37,742 nucleotides of DNA, taken from positions 38,534-76,275 of the forward strand of contig JACOND010000011.1 in assembly GCA_014323935.1 (NCBI GenBank). The letters run 5' to 3'. Under the pieces are notes generated by a model. That model made no database searches. It was not told where the DNA came from and worked only from the letters and a program-made list of their open reading frames with translations. Made by a program: the position numbers and the translations under genes. Below, piece by piece: positions 25,962-33,807 of this stretch. Source of the stretch: Bdellovibrionales bacterium (lineage in GTDB: Bacteria > Bdellovibrionota > Bdellovibrionia > Bdellovibrionales > UBA1609). Numbering within the stretch: the first letter of the stretch is position 1; the number at the start of each line of letters is the position of its first letter.

Positions 25962-25989
25962 AAAAGAGGAGTGATTTTACTCCTCTTTT
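25962..25989 (+). terminator. Intrinsic terminator of hsp20
   Basis: AAAAGAGGAGT (25962-25972), a six-base loop, then its exact complement ACTCCTCTTTT (25979-25989) form a perfect 11-bp stem ending in T residues, 10 bases after the hsp20 stop. The A and T flanks make it potentially bidirectional. It contains GTG 25971, which argues against that codon as the trmB start. Confidence 0.85.
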
Positions 25990-26003
25990 GTGTACTTGTA
26001 TTC

Positions 26004-26693
26004 ATGTCTTCTTTTCTAAGAAAACAAATCGCTTTAACAAAAAATATTAGATATCCTAATAAGTATATTAAGGCTGTATATGACAGTTATAAAAAATGGG
26101 CTTTTGATGAAGAGCATGCTCTAGAGTATAAAGGAAAGTGGTTGAGTTTATTTTCTGAAAAAACAAGTTTAGATTTAGAGATCGGTTCAGGAACAGGGAA
26201 ACATTTTGCTCGGCTTTGTCTTGAAAATCCTACAAAAGCTTTTTTAGCCATTGAGATGAAATACAAACCTTTAATACAAACGATAAGAAGAGTAAGAAAG
26301 AATAAAAGTGAAAATGCCCGTGTGATTCGTTATGATGCTCGCTGGATAAAAGATATTTTTAAGGAAGATGAGTTAAACTCTGTTTATATTCATTTCCCTG
26401 ATCCTTGGTTAAAAAAAAGAAGGAGCCGAAAACACCAGTTGATTCAAATCGATTTTTGTCAGCAACTTTATCATATTCAAAAAAAGAATTCCTTTTTAGA
26501 ATTTAAAACGGATTCGTTAGATTATTTTAATCAAACTGTTAAAAATTTTAAAAAAGTCTCTTATAAGTTACAAGACTACAGTGAAAATCTTTATTTAAAA
26601 AAAAAGCCGGTTTTAAAAGAACTCAGTCAGTTTGAACTGATATTTGTCACTCAGAATATTCCTATAAAATATGCTTTATTTACTAAAAATTAA
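26004..26693 (+). CDS. trmB: tRNA (guanine-N7-)-methyltransferase
   Basis: TrmB makes m7G46 in the variable loop of many tRNAs using S-adenosylmethionine. The protein has the family set: LDLEIGSGTGKHFARL (SAM site), FLAIEMKYK (acidic residue for the ribose), RYDARW and IHFPDPWLKKRRSRKHQL (the highly diagnostic HFPDPWxKKRHxKRR), then EFKTDSLDY. I start it at ATG 26004 rather than GTG 25971: the longer version would add a hydrophobic stretch (ILLLFCVLVF) translated from the hsp20 terminator hairpin and is not typical of TrmB. The 229-residue product has normal length. Its own ribosome-binding site is poor. ung follows on the same strand after about 50 bases. Confidence 0.94.
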   Translation: MSSFLRKQIALTKNIRYPNKYIKAVYDSYKKWAFDEEHALEYKGKWLSLFSEKTSLDLEIGSGTGKHFARLCLENPTKAFLAIEMKYKPLIQTIRRVRKNKSENARVIRYDARWIKDIFKEDELNSVYIHFPDPWLKKRRSRKHQLIQIDFCQQLYHIQKKNSFLEFKTDSLDYFNQTVKNFKKVSYKLQDYSENLYLKKKPVLKELSQFELIFVTQNIPIKYALFTKN

Positions 26694-26746
26694 AGATTAA
26701 TTTAATAAAAGTTGATTTTTAAATATAATTTTTTTAAAAGAAAATT

Positions 26747-27430
26747 ATGTCAGATTCTATTCGTTTAGAAGACTCTTGGAAAAATTATCTTAAAGGAGAA
26801 TTTGAAAAAGAGTATATGAAAAAACTTAAATCTTTTTTAAAAGAAGAAATGAGGCAAAATAAAAAAATTTACCCTAAAGGTTCGGAATATTTTTTAGCTC
26901 TTAATCTCACTCCTTTTAACAAAGTTAAAGTTGTTATTTTAGGACAAGACCCTTACCATGGATATGCTCAAGCTCATGGTCTTTGTTTTTCTGTTCGCAA
27001 GGAAACAAAGATTCCTCCCTCTTTGCTAAATATTTATAAAGAACTAAGTGAAGATTTAGGTATTCCTATGGCTCAGCATGGTTTTTTAAAGTCTTGGGCT
27101 GAGCAAGGGGTTTTACTTTTAAACAATACTTTAACTGTAGAAGCAGGAAAAGCGACCTCTCATAAAGGAAAAGGATGGGAAAAGTTTACGGATAAAATTA
27201 TAGAGGTTTTAAATGAAGAAAAAGAAAACCTTGTTTTTATTTTATGGGGACGTTTTGCTGGAGAAAAAGGTTCTCTCGTCGATGGTTCTAAACACTTTGT
27301 TTTAAAAGCGGCTCATCCTTCTCCTTTTTCAGCTGATCATGGTTTTTTTGGTTGCCGGCATTTTTCAAAAACCAATCAGTATCTTAAATCAAAAGGGATT
27401 CAAGAAATTGATTGGCGTTTAAGAAGCTAA
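26747..27430 (+). CDS. ung: Uracil-DNA glycosylase (family 1)
   Basis: Ung removes uracil from DNA in base-excision repair. The 227-residue protein has all the family 1 motifs: VVILGQDPYHG (water-activating Asp), PPSLLNIYKEL, GVLLLNNTLTVEAGKATSHKGKGWE (uracil-binding Asn region), FILWGRFA and HPSPFSADHGFFGCRHFSKTN (catalytic His and the DNA-intercalating loop). Length and spacing are canonical. It follows trmB closely and converges with oppC, whose stop lies 3 bases away, so transcripts from both sides overlap. The start at ATG 26747 has AAAAGAAAA ahead but no strong Shine-Dalgarno sequence. Confidence 0.97.
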   Translation: MSDSIRLEDSWKNYLKGEFEKEYMKKLKSFLKEEMRQNKKIYPKGSEYFLALNLTPFNKVKVVILGQDPYHGYAQAHGLCFSVRKETKIPPSLLNIYKELSEDLGIPMAQHGFLKSWAEQGVLLLNNTLTVEAGKATSHKGKGWEKFTDKIIEVLNEEKENLVFILWGRFAGEKGSLVDGSKHFVLKAAHPSPFSADHGFFGCRHFSKTNQYLKSKGIQEIDWRLRS

Positions 27431-27433
27431 CAT

Positions 27434-28309
27434 TTAAATTTGATTTTTGAGCTGAGGATCTAAAATATCTCTTAAACCATCTCCAAATAAATTAAAACTT
27501 AACATCGTTAAAAATAGCATGAGTCCTGGAGCTAAAAGGAGTCGAGGGTAAGTACTTAAGGATCGCCAAGCTTCATCAACAAGGACTCCCCAGCTACTAA
27601 AAGGAGCTTGAAGGCCTAAACCTAAAAAACTTAACATACTTTCAAAAAGAATATTAGAGGGGATTTGAAAAGTGATAAGAATAATAATAGGACTTAGAAT
27701 ATTAGGAAGAATATGAATAAAAATAATACGAAAAGAAGAAGCTCCTAGGGAGCGACTTGCTTCTACAAAAAGTTTTTCTTTGCTTTGTAAAACTTGAGCT
27801 CTCACAACCCGGGCTAAACTTGCCCAACTGACTAAACTTAAAGCGACTAAAGTTCCCGCTAAAGCTTTTAATTCAGGATGTTCAATCACTATGAAAGAAT
27901 CAAATAAAACTTTAACTAAAATTAAAAGAACTAAAGTTGGAATTGAAAACATAATATCAATAAATCGCATTAAAATTCGGTCTGTAAAACCTCCTAACCA
28001 ACCAGAAACTAAACCATAAAGGACTCCTAGAAAAGTTGAAATAAGGGCTGTAAAAATTCCTACAGCCATAGACATTCTAGAACCATAAATCATTCTAGAA
28101 AGTAAATCTCTTCCTAAGTGATCTGTTCCTAGCCAATGTTTTAAAGAAGAGCCTTCTAAAGCTTTAGAGGGAAATTGTTGGTCAAAAGAATAGGGAGATA
28201 TAAGAGGAGCTAATAAAGCACACAGAGAGATTAAAATAATAAATAAACCACAGTAAAAACATACTTTGTTTTGATAAAGTTTTTCATAAAAATTTTTTGT
28301 AGTTTTCAT
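27434..28309 (-). CDS. oppC: Oligopeptide ABC transporter permease OppC
   Basis: This 291-residue inner-membrane permease has an N-terminal transmembrane segment (CGLFIILISLCALLAPLISP), the OppC-specific segment HWLGTDHLGRDLLSRMIYGSRMS, five more membrane spans and the EAA loop EASRSLGASSFRIIFIHILPN, which contacts the ATPases. It pairs with OppB to import peptides delivered by OppA. It lies 2 bases after oppB as the last gene of oppABC. The usual oppD and oppF do not follow; instead ung faces it 3 bases away. Dipeptide or nickel permeases are relatives, but peptide transport is the likeliest. Confidence 0.93.
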   Translation of the reverse strand: MKTTKNFYEKLYQNKVCFYCGLFIILISLCALLAPLISPYSFDQQFPSKALEGSSLKHWLGTDHLGRDLLSRMIYGSRMSMAVGIFTALISTFLGVLYGLVSGWLGGFTDRILMRFIDIMFSIPTLVLLILVKVLFDSFIVIEHPELKALAGTLVALSLVSWASLARVVRAQVLQSKEKLFVEASRSLGASSFRIIFIHILPNILSPIIILITFQIPSNILFESMLSFLGLGLQAPFSSWGVLVDEAWRSLSTYPRLLLAPGLMLFLTMLSFNLFGDGLRDILDPQLKNQI

Positions 28310-28311
28310 AA

Positions 28312-29400
28312 TTAAGACAGCTTTATCCTCGGGTCAAAATAAGTGTATAAAAGATCTACAATTAAATTAGATAAAATAAGTAAAGAGCTATAAATTAAGA
28401 CGGTTCCTAAAATAAGAGGATAGTCTCGATTTGTGACAGAATTGATAAAATGTTGTCCTAATCCAGGAATGGCAAATATTTTTTCTATAATAAAAGAGCC
28501 TGTTAAAATTCCAGCAATAAGAGGAGCTGAAAAGGTTAAAACAGGTAAAAAGGCATTTTTTAAAATGTGTTTATAAAAAATACTTGTTTCATTTAGACCT
28601 TTTGCACGGGCTGTGCGGACATAATCATGTGAGAGAATATCTAAAATGCTAGATCTTGTGAGCCGAGCTATGATAGAAGCGGGGCGAAGTCCTAAAACAA
28701 CTGAAGGAAGTATGTAAAATAAAGTTCCTTCCCAAAGAGCCGGCTCTAACCATCCTAAATAAAAAGAAAAGAAGAGAATAAAAATAGGAGCTATAACAAA
28801 AGAAGGAAGAGAAACTCCAGATATGCTTAAAAGCATAGAGCTTTGATCAAAAAAAGTGTTTTGTTTTCTAGCTGCAAAAACACCTAAGGGAATTCCTACA
28901 GCAAAAGCTATAATTAAAGCATAAATTCCAAGTTGAATTGAAACAGGTAGAGAATCTTTTAAAATATCAGATATATTTCTATCTGTATATTTATAGGATT
29001 CACCTAAATATCCTCTTGAAAGACCTTTCATATAGTAAAAATATTGCCAGGTGAGTGATTTATCTAAATGATATTTTTTTTCAATGTTCGCTTGAATTTC
29101 AGGAGCTAAGTTTTTTTCTTGATCAAAAGGTCCTCCAGGAAGTCCTCTTAAAAGAAGAAAAGTGAGGCTTGAAACTATAAATAAAGTTAGAAAAGCCTCT
29201 AAAATTCTTCCTAGTACATATAAAAGAAGATTTTTTTTAATAATAAAAATAAAGAAACAAACTAAGGAACTTATAATAAAAATAAAAACGAGAAAAAAAG
29301 GTATTTTATAATAAAAAAAACTAAGTCCTGTTAAAGTAAAAAAGCTAATTAAGCTTGTAGGACCTAAAAGTTTTTCTATCCAGCTAAAAAATGAACTCAT
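28312..29400 (-). CDS. oppB: Oligopeptide ABC transporter permease OppB with extra N-terminal membrane segments
   Basis: The C-terminal 300 residues are a normal OppB permease: LGRILEAFLTLFIVSSLTFLLLR, GGPFDQEKNL, DNISDILKDSLP-like region, and the EAA loop RTARAKGLNETSIFYKHILKN. Ahead of this are about 65 additional residues with two hydrophobic spans (SLISFFTLTGLSFFY and FFLVFIFIISSLVCFFIFII), making 362 residues instead of about 306. The long start is credible because its ATG overlaps the oppA stop in an ATGA junction, typical of coupled genes. The extension could affect topology or assembly; its role is unknown. It works with OppC and OppA. Confidence 0.92.
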   Translation of the reverse strand: MSSFFSWIEKLLGPTSLISFFTLTGLSFFYYKIPFFLVFIFIISSLVCFFIFIIKKNLLLYVLGRILEAFLTLFIVSSLTFLLLRGLPGGPFDQEKNLAPEIQANIEKKYHLDKSLTWQYFYYMKGLSRGYLGESYKYTDRNISDILKDSLPVSIQLGIYALIIAFAVGIPLGVFAARKQNTFFDQSSMLLSISGVSLPSFVIAPIFILFFSFYLGWLEPALWEGTLFYILPSVVLGLRPASIIARLTRSSILDILSHDYVRTARAKGLNETSIFYKHILKNAFLPVLTFSAPLIAGILTGSFIIEKIFAIPGLGQHFINSVTNRDYPLILGTVLIYSSLLILSNLIVDLLYTYFDPRIKLS

Positions 29401-30974
29401 TGCTTCACCTCTATGTGTTTAAATAAAATATAAGACATGACATTTAAAGGATAGTTTTTTATTCGAGGGGAAATGAGAATGTGAGAGACATCAGTAAAGA
29501 TAGGAAATACAACGGCCTCCTCTTCTAATAGAATTTTTTGAGCTTGATCATAGAGTTTTTTTCTTAAGTTTGTATTTTTCATGACCATAGCTTTTAAAAT
29601 CAAGCTGTCATACCTTTCATTTTTCCAACCTGTATGATTATTTTCAGAAAAAGAAGCCATAAGATTCATAAAATTGTCAGGATCTGGGTAATCCGCTAAC
29701 CAACCTAAACGAAAAATTTCTACCTGTTTTGCTTTTAGTCTTTGTAAATAAGTTTTCCATTCTTGATTGTTAAGTTCTATGTTTAAGTTGATATTTTTTT
29801 TTAATTGAGATTGAATATTTTCAGCAATCATTTTGTGATCGGAAGTTGTATTATAAAATATTTGTATTTTAGAGGGGAGAGATTGAGGAGGAATCTCTTT
29901 TAGGAGTTTACGAGCTTTTTCTGGATCAAAGTTTAAACCTATCTTAGGATTATAAGCAAAAAGTCCTTGAGGTAAAAAACTGGTTGAAATAGGATTTCCA
30001 CGATTCAGAAGCTGTACAATTTCTTTTCTGTCAATCGCATGTATAATAGCTTGTCTTACCTTTTTATTTTTTAAGTTCGGAGCTTTTAAATTGAATCCAT
30101 AGTAATATAAACTTAAGATATTATGAAAATAATGATCTTTTCTTTTAGTTAAAAAAGGTAAATCTCTTGAAATAAGAGGAGTTGCAACATCTAATCTTCC
30201 ACTTTGATAGAGATTCATAATAGTTGTCTCTTCAGGAATTATATAAAAGATAATATTTTTAATAGAAGGAGCTTTTCCATAATAAGAGTCATTTTTTATT
30301 AAAACGAGAGCTTTATCATGTTCCCATTTATACAGTTTATAAGGACCTAAAGTGACAATGTTTTCAGCTTCTGTCCAAAGAGCCTTTTTTTTCTCTATAA
30401 CATCTGTTCGGATAGGAAAAGTAGAAGTATGTGTTAAAAGGTAGGGAAAGTAAAAAAGAGCTTTTTCCAATTCAACAATAAGTTCTCCTTGCTTTCCTAT
30501 TTTAACTCCCACTTCTTTGAAGTCTTTTATGATTCCTTGGTTGTATTTTCTTGCTTTTTTAATAGGAAATAAAAAATAAGCATATTCAGAAGCTGTTTTA
30601 GGATTTAAAAGTCTTTCCCAAGAGGAAAGAAAATGTTTAGCTGTTAGCCTTTCTCCATCGGTCCAAAACACGTTGTCTTTTATAAAAAAAGTCCACACTT
30701 TATTGTCTTTTGAATTTGTCCAGTTTTTAGCTAAAGCGGCTTTCACTTGAGGTTCCTTTTCAGAAAAATCATATTCCGTTAGTCCTTCCATGATGTTTTG
30801 TATAATAAGAGCACTTGCTCTATCTGTACTTTTATTCCAATCTAAAGTAGGAGGTTCTGATAAAATAGGATAGCGAAAGCTTTCTTTTAAATTGTAGTTT
30901 GTATAAAAACTTTGTTTTTTTGTAAAAAAACAAGAGCAAAGAGAAAGAAAAAGAGCTAAGAAAAGTCCTTTCAT
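29397..30974 (-). CDS. oppA: Peptide-binding lipoprotein OppA (SBP family 5)
   Basis: The 525-residue protein binds peptides in the periplasm and delivers them to OppBC. It starts with a lipoprotein signal (LFLALFLSLCSC; the lipidated Cys is probably residue 15) and shows the family 5 signature SEPPTLDWNKSTDRASALIIQNIMEGLTEYD, then WTFFIKDNVFWTDGERLTAKHF, GPYKLYKWEHDKALVLIKND and RQAIIHAIDRKEIV. Length is normal. It is the first gene of oppABC, overlapping oppB by 4 bases. No ATPase genes are next to it, so OppD and OppF must come from elsewhere or be shared with another importer. TATAAT-like sequence about 20 bases upstream could be a -10 element, with no clear -35. Confidence 0.94.
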   Translation of the reverse strand: MKGLFLALFLSLCSCFFTKKQSFYTNYNLKESFRYPILSEPPTLDWNKSTDRASALIIQNIMEGLTEYDFSEKEPQVKAALAKNWTNSKDNKVWTFFIKDNVFWTDGERLTAKHFLSSWERLLNPKTASEYAYFLFPIKKARKYNQGIIKDFKEVGVKIGKQGELIVELEKALFYFPYLLTHTSTFPIRTDVIEKKKALWTEAENIVTLGPYKLYKWEHDKALVLIKNDSYYGKAPSIKNIIFYIIPEETTIMNLYQSGRLDVATPLISRDLPFLTKRKDHYFHNILSLYYYGFNLKAPNLKNKKVRQAIIHAIDRKEIVQLLNRGNPISTSFLPQGLFAYNPKIGLNFDPEKARKLLKEIPPQSLPSKIQIFYNTTSDHKMIAENIQSQLKKNINLNIELNNQEWKTYLQRLKAKQVEIFRLGWLADYPDPDNFMNLMASFSENNHTGWKNERYDSLILKAMVMKNTNLRKKLYDQAQKILLEEEAVVFPIFTDVSHILISPRIKNYPLNVMSYILFKHIEVKQ

Positions 30975-31743
30975 TTTTAATAAATTAACTTTATTATAAT
31001 TAGAAAATCAATTTTTATTTATAGAAATTAAGCTTATTTAAAAAATGAGATAAAAGTGTCATCAAAACTTGGCTTCTGGTAGATTTTTTAAATACGCTAT
31101 TATCTTTAATGTTTCTTATGAAAGTCGAAATGAGATAGAAGTCTTATTAATTTAGTTTTTATCAACTTAGAATCTTTATGGAATAAGAAATTTTGTATTT
31201 CAATTTTTAGGATTTCTTTATTATTAAAATACTTTAACCCTATAAGTCCTACTCTTATTTTGAGAAGGTCTTGTTGTTTGGATAGAGCTTTTATATCTGC
31301 CATTTTTAGAATTAAATCTTTGATCTTTTGAAACTTTTTAGAGTTATAACTATCACTTACTTAAAGTTTTTGATAATCTCTTGAAGTTTGTTAAAAATTC
31401 TTTTCATTCTTAATCTTGATGCAACGGTGTCAGCTTGGACATTATCATCTACAAATTCATTAGTATTTTTTAACACCATTTACAAACCTCATGCATCATT
31501 TGAATGTGATATCGTATCTTGAATAGTTTTAATTATTTAGGTGTAAAAGATTTTGAAAAAGCTGCAAAAGCTTTTTGAAAAAAATTAAATTTATCAATTT
31601 ATTAGCAACTATATTAATTTCATCATCATAAAGTTGACAATGAGATTTGTAAAATGCGATGTGTTATTGTTAATACTGTCATAAAGTTGTTTCCCTATTT
31701 TTTTTGTAACATTTAATTATTTTTTTAAGGAATATATAAAAAA
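30975..31743. other. Stretch between oppA and cpaF with only a small broken gene
   Basis: About 770 bases. Two short minus-strand frames (31106-31303 and 31357-31479) are described separately. An 8-bp hairpin AAAAAGCT/AGCTTTTT lies near 31558-31578, upstream of these in their reading direction. The rest is A/T-rich without recognisable content. Confidence 0.4.
31106..31479 (-). pseudogene. Small gene of unknown function, probably frameshifted
   Basis: ATG 31479 with GAGG seven bases upstream opens a 40-codon frame (MVLKNTNEFVDDNVQADTVA...) ending at 31357. The next frame is open from just after that point and continues through ATG 31303 to a stop at 31106, encoding charged helical sequence (KKFQKIKDLILKMADIK ... 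). Joining them by a one-base shift near 31360 gives about 124 residues of uniform, lysine-rich helical character. I recognise no family. They could instead be two tiny genes, the second (65 residues) starting at ATG 31303 without a Shine-Dalgarno sequence. No slippery heptamer suggests programmed frameshifting. Confidence 0.4.
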
Positions 31744-32865
31744 TTAAGCTGATTTTTTAGAAGTTTGAAAAAAGTGTTTTGGAAAATTCAATTGATTATC
31801 TTCTATTTCATTCATAAAAGAAGGTAAAAGACCTGTGGGAAGAAGTTTTCCTTCAAGTTTTCCTCCTTCTTTTTTGAGGAGTTGAGGAATATTAAAAAGA
31901 GTTGAAATTTCATAAATTCCCTCATTGACCTGTATCACTTCTGCGATTTGAGCCACTTTTCTAGATCCATCAGAATACCTTGAAACTTGTAAAACAATGT
32001 CTATAGCGGAAGCGAGTTGATGTTGTAAAGCTTTTTCACTTAATTTAGAATCAGCTCCTTGTGCTAAGGATTCTAGCCGAACAATAGCATCTTGGCAACT
32101 ATTTGCATGAATCGTCCCTAAACATCCTTTATGACCTGTATTCATAGCATTTATTAGCTCTAAAGCTTCTCCTCCTCTCACTTCTCCTACAATAATTCGA
32201 TCCGGTCTTAACCTTAAACTACTCTTAAGTAAATCTCTAATTGTAACTTCATTTTTTCCTTCTATATCTGCCATTTTTGTTTCAAAAAAAACCACATGTT
32301 CATACTCTATTTTCAGTTCACTTGCATCTTCAATAACAATAATTCTTTGTCCTTTAGGAATATAAGAACACATAGCCCCGAGAAGACTTGTTTTACCAGA
32401 TCCTGTTCCTCCACTGATCAGTATATTTTTACCTAAGTAAGAGCATATTTTTAGAAACTGAGCCGTCGTTCCAGTCAGAGTTCCAAATCGAATGTAGTCT
32501 TGAAAACTAAACTGTTTTGCAGAAAATTTACGAATAGCTACAGTGACTCCTTTACGAGAGCAGGGAGGTAAAACGGCATGAATACGATATCCATTAGGGA
32601 GTCTAGCATCTAAACGAGGATTTTTTTCATCAATTCTTCGATTCACACTTTGAGCAATATTTGTTACAGCGGCTAATAGAGCATCTTCATCTGTAAATTT
32701 TAAGTTCGTCTTTTGAATTTTTCCAGCAATTTCAACCCAAATTTCATCATAACGGTTGATCATGACTTCAGATATTTTTTCATCCTTTAAAAGATTCCAG
32801 ATAGGCTTTAAAAAACCTTTGATGGAGTCTTCAAAAAGACTGACCTTGTTTGTGTTTTGATTCAT
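31744..32865 (-). CDS. CpaF/TadA-type secretion ATPase
   Basis: The 373-residue cytoplasmic hexameric ATPase belongs to the VirB11/PilT-like group, nearest the CpaF (TadA) branch that powers Tad/Flp pili. It shows the N-terminal domain segment SEVMINRYDEIWVE and RRIDEKNPRLDARLPNGYRIHAVLPP, then Walker A ISGGTGSGKTSLLG, the Asp box VIEDASELK, Walker B RLRPDRIIVGEVRGGEALELINAMNTGH and the His box GCLGTIHANS. CpaF proteins are often 400-480 residues; this lacks the long N-terminal arm. No other tad gene (flp, rcpA, tadB, tadC) adjoins it, so it is an orphan here. It is divergent from the phytochelatin-synthase-like gene, about 100 bases apart. Confidence 0.9.
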   Translation of the reverse strand: MNQNTNKVSLFEDSIKGFLKPIWNLLKDEKISEVMINRYDEIWVEIAGKIQKTNLKFTDEDALLAAVTNIAQSVNRRIDEKNPRLDARLPNGYRIHAVLPPCSRKGVTVAIRKFSAKQFSFQDYIRFGTLTGTTAQFLKICSYLGKNILISGGTGSGKTSLLGAMCSYIPKGQRIIVIEDASELKIEYEHVVFFETKMADIEGKNEVTIRDLLKSSLRLRPDRIIVGEVRGGEALELINAMNTGHKGCLGTIHANSCQDAIVRLESLAQGADSKLSEKALQHQLASAIDIVLQVSRYSDGSRKVAQIAEVIQVNEGIYEISTLFNIPQLLKKEGGKLEGKLLPTGLLPSFMNEIEDNQLNFPKHFFQTSKKSA

Positions 32866-32966
32866 ATAAAAAGAAATCGGAAGATGAGCTTATAAATTAA
32901 AAAATAATTCTTTTGAATAGACAAATTCTAATTATTAAATATAATTTAAAAAGGGGTATGTAAACT

Positions 32967-33749
32967 GTGTTAAAAAGAAGATTTTTTTATTTTATTCCTT
33001 ACATTCTAGGAATTTTTTTTTCTGTTAATAGCTGTGTAGCTCTTTCTAATTCAAGGCTTTTATATTGGAATTCTGAAGCTTTTGAAAGATTAAGTCGATC
33101 TGAAAGCAAGGTGGATTTTTACCCCTTATCTAATCATTTTCAAAGTCAAATGGATTCATTTCTTTGTGGACCAACAACCGGAGCTATTGTTTTAAATGCT
33201 TTAAGGATGGGAAAAAAAGGAAAAATCCTCCCAGAGATAGCCCTTAATAAAAAATATAGAAGATATTTAAAAAACCCTAAAGCTTCTTCTATTTTTAGAT
33301 ACACTCCTGAAAACTTTATGGATCAAAGGATACAAAAGGTTAAAACTTTAGAGGAACTTTATGGAAAAGCTATCAATAAAGACCAAGATTTTGGTTTACA
33401 GTTACAACAAATTCATGAAATTTTTCTCTCTCATGGCCTTAAATCAAAGATTCGAGTTGTAACAGAAAATCTTTCAGATGAAACTGTTAAATCAGAGTTA
33501 ATTTCGAATTTAAAAACAAAAGATGACTATGTTGTTATCAATTACAAACGTTCTGTTTTAGGTCAAAAAGGTTTTGGTCACATTTCACCTTTAGGGGCTT
33601 ATGATAAAAAAACAGATTCTTTTTTAATAATGGATGTTAATTCTAGTAAATATAGCTGGGTCTGGGTTTCTTCAAAAAAACTTATAAAAGCTATGAGGAC
33701 TTTTGATAAAGTAACAAATCGTGGTTACTTATTATTAAGTGATTCTTAA
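32967..33749 (+). CDS. Exported phytochelatin synthase-like cysteine peptidase
   Basis: The 260-residue protein resembles the bacterial phytochelatin synthase family (papain fold; gamma-Glu-Cys dipeptidyl transfer or hydrolysis of glutathione). The catalytic triad is visible: Cys67 in SQMDSFLCGPTTGAIVLNAL, His205 in GFGHISPLGAYD and Asp223 in LIMDVNSSKY; the 18-residue His-Asp spacing equals that of plant PCS. An N-terminal signal (FFYFIPYILGIFFSVNSCVALS) directs it to the envelope, with SPase I or lipoprotein processing (Cys23) both possible. Bacterial single-domain members usually hydrolyse glutathione to gamma-Glu-Cys and Gly. The GTG start at 32967 follows AAAGGGG by 10 bases. It is divergent from cpaF and convergent with secF; no metal-transport gene is adjacent. 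Confidence 0.83.
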   Translation: MLKRRFFYFIPYILGIFFSVNSCVALSNSRLLYWNSEAFERLSRSESKVDFYPLSNHFQSQMDSFLCGPTTGAIVLNALRMGKKGKILPEIALNKKYRRYLKNPKASSIFRYTPENFMDQRIQKVKTLEELYGKAINKDQDFGLQLQQIHEIFLSHGLKSKIRVVTENLSDETVKSELISNLKTKDDYVVINYKRSVLGQKGFGHISPLGAYDKKTDSFLIMDVNSSKYSWVWVSSKKLIKAMRTFDKVTNRGYLLLSDS

Positions 33750-33807
33750 TTTTAAAAATTCCTTTTTTTTTCTTCTTCAGCTAGAATTTTTAAGTTAGAA
33801 AGGGAAT

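Noticed and set aside
25971..26003. Hydrophobic N-terminal extension of TrmB (possible membrane anchor)
   Set aside because: Its GTG and first codons lie in the hsp20 terminator stem, and TrmB proteins normally begin where ATG 26004 puts them.
31350..31375. Programmed frameshift linking the two short frames
   Set aside because: No slippery heptamer of the X-XXY-YYZ type and no downstream stem were found at the join; mutation is simpler.
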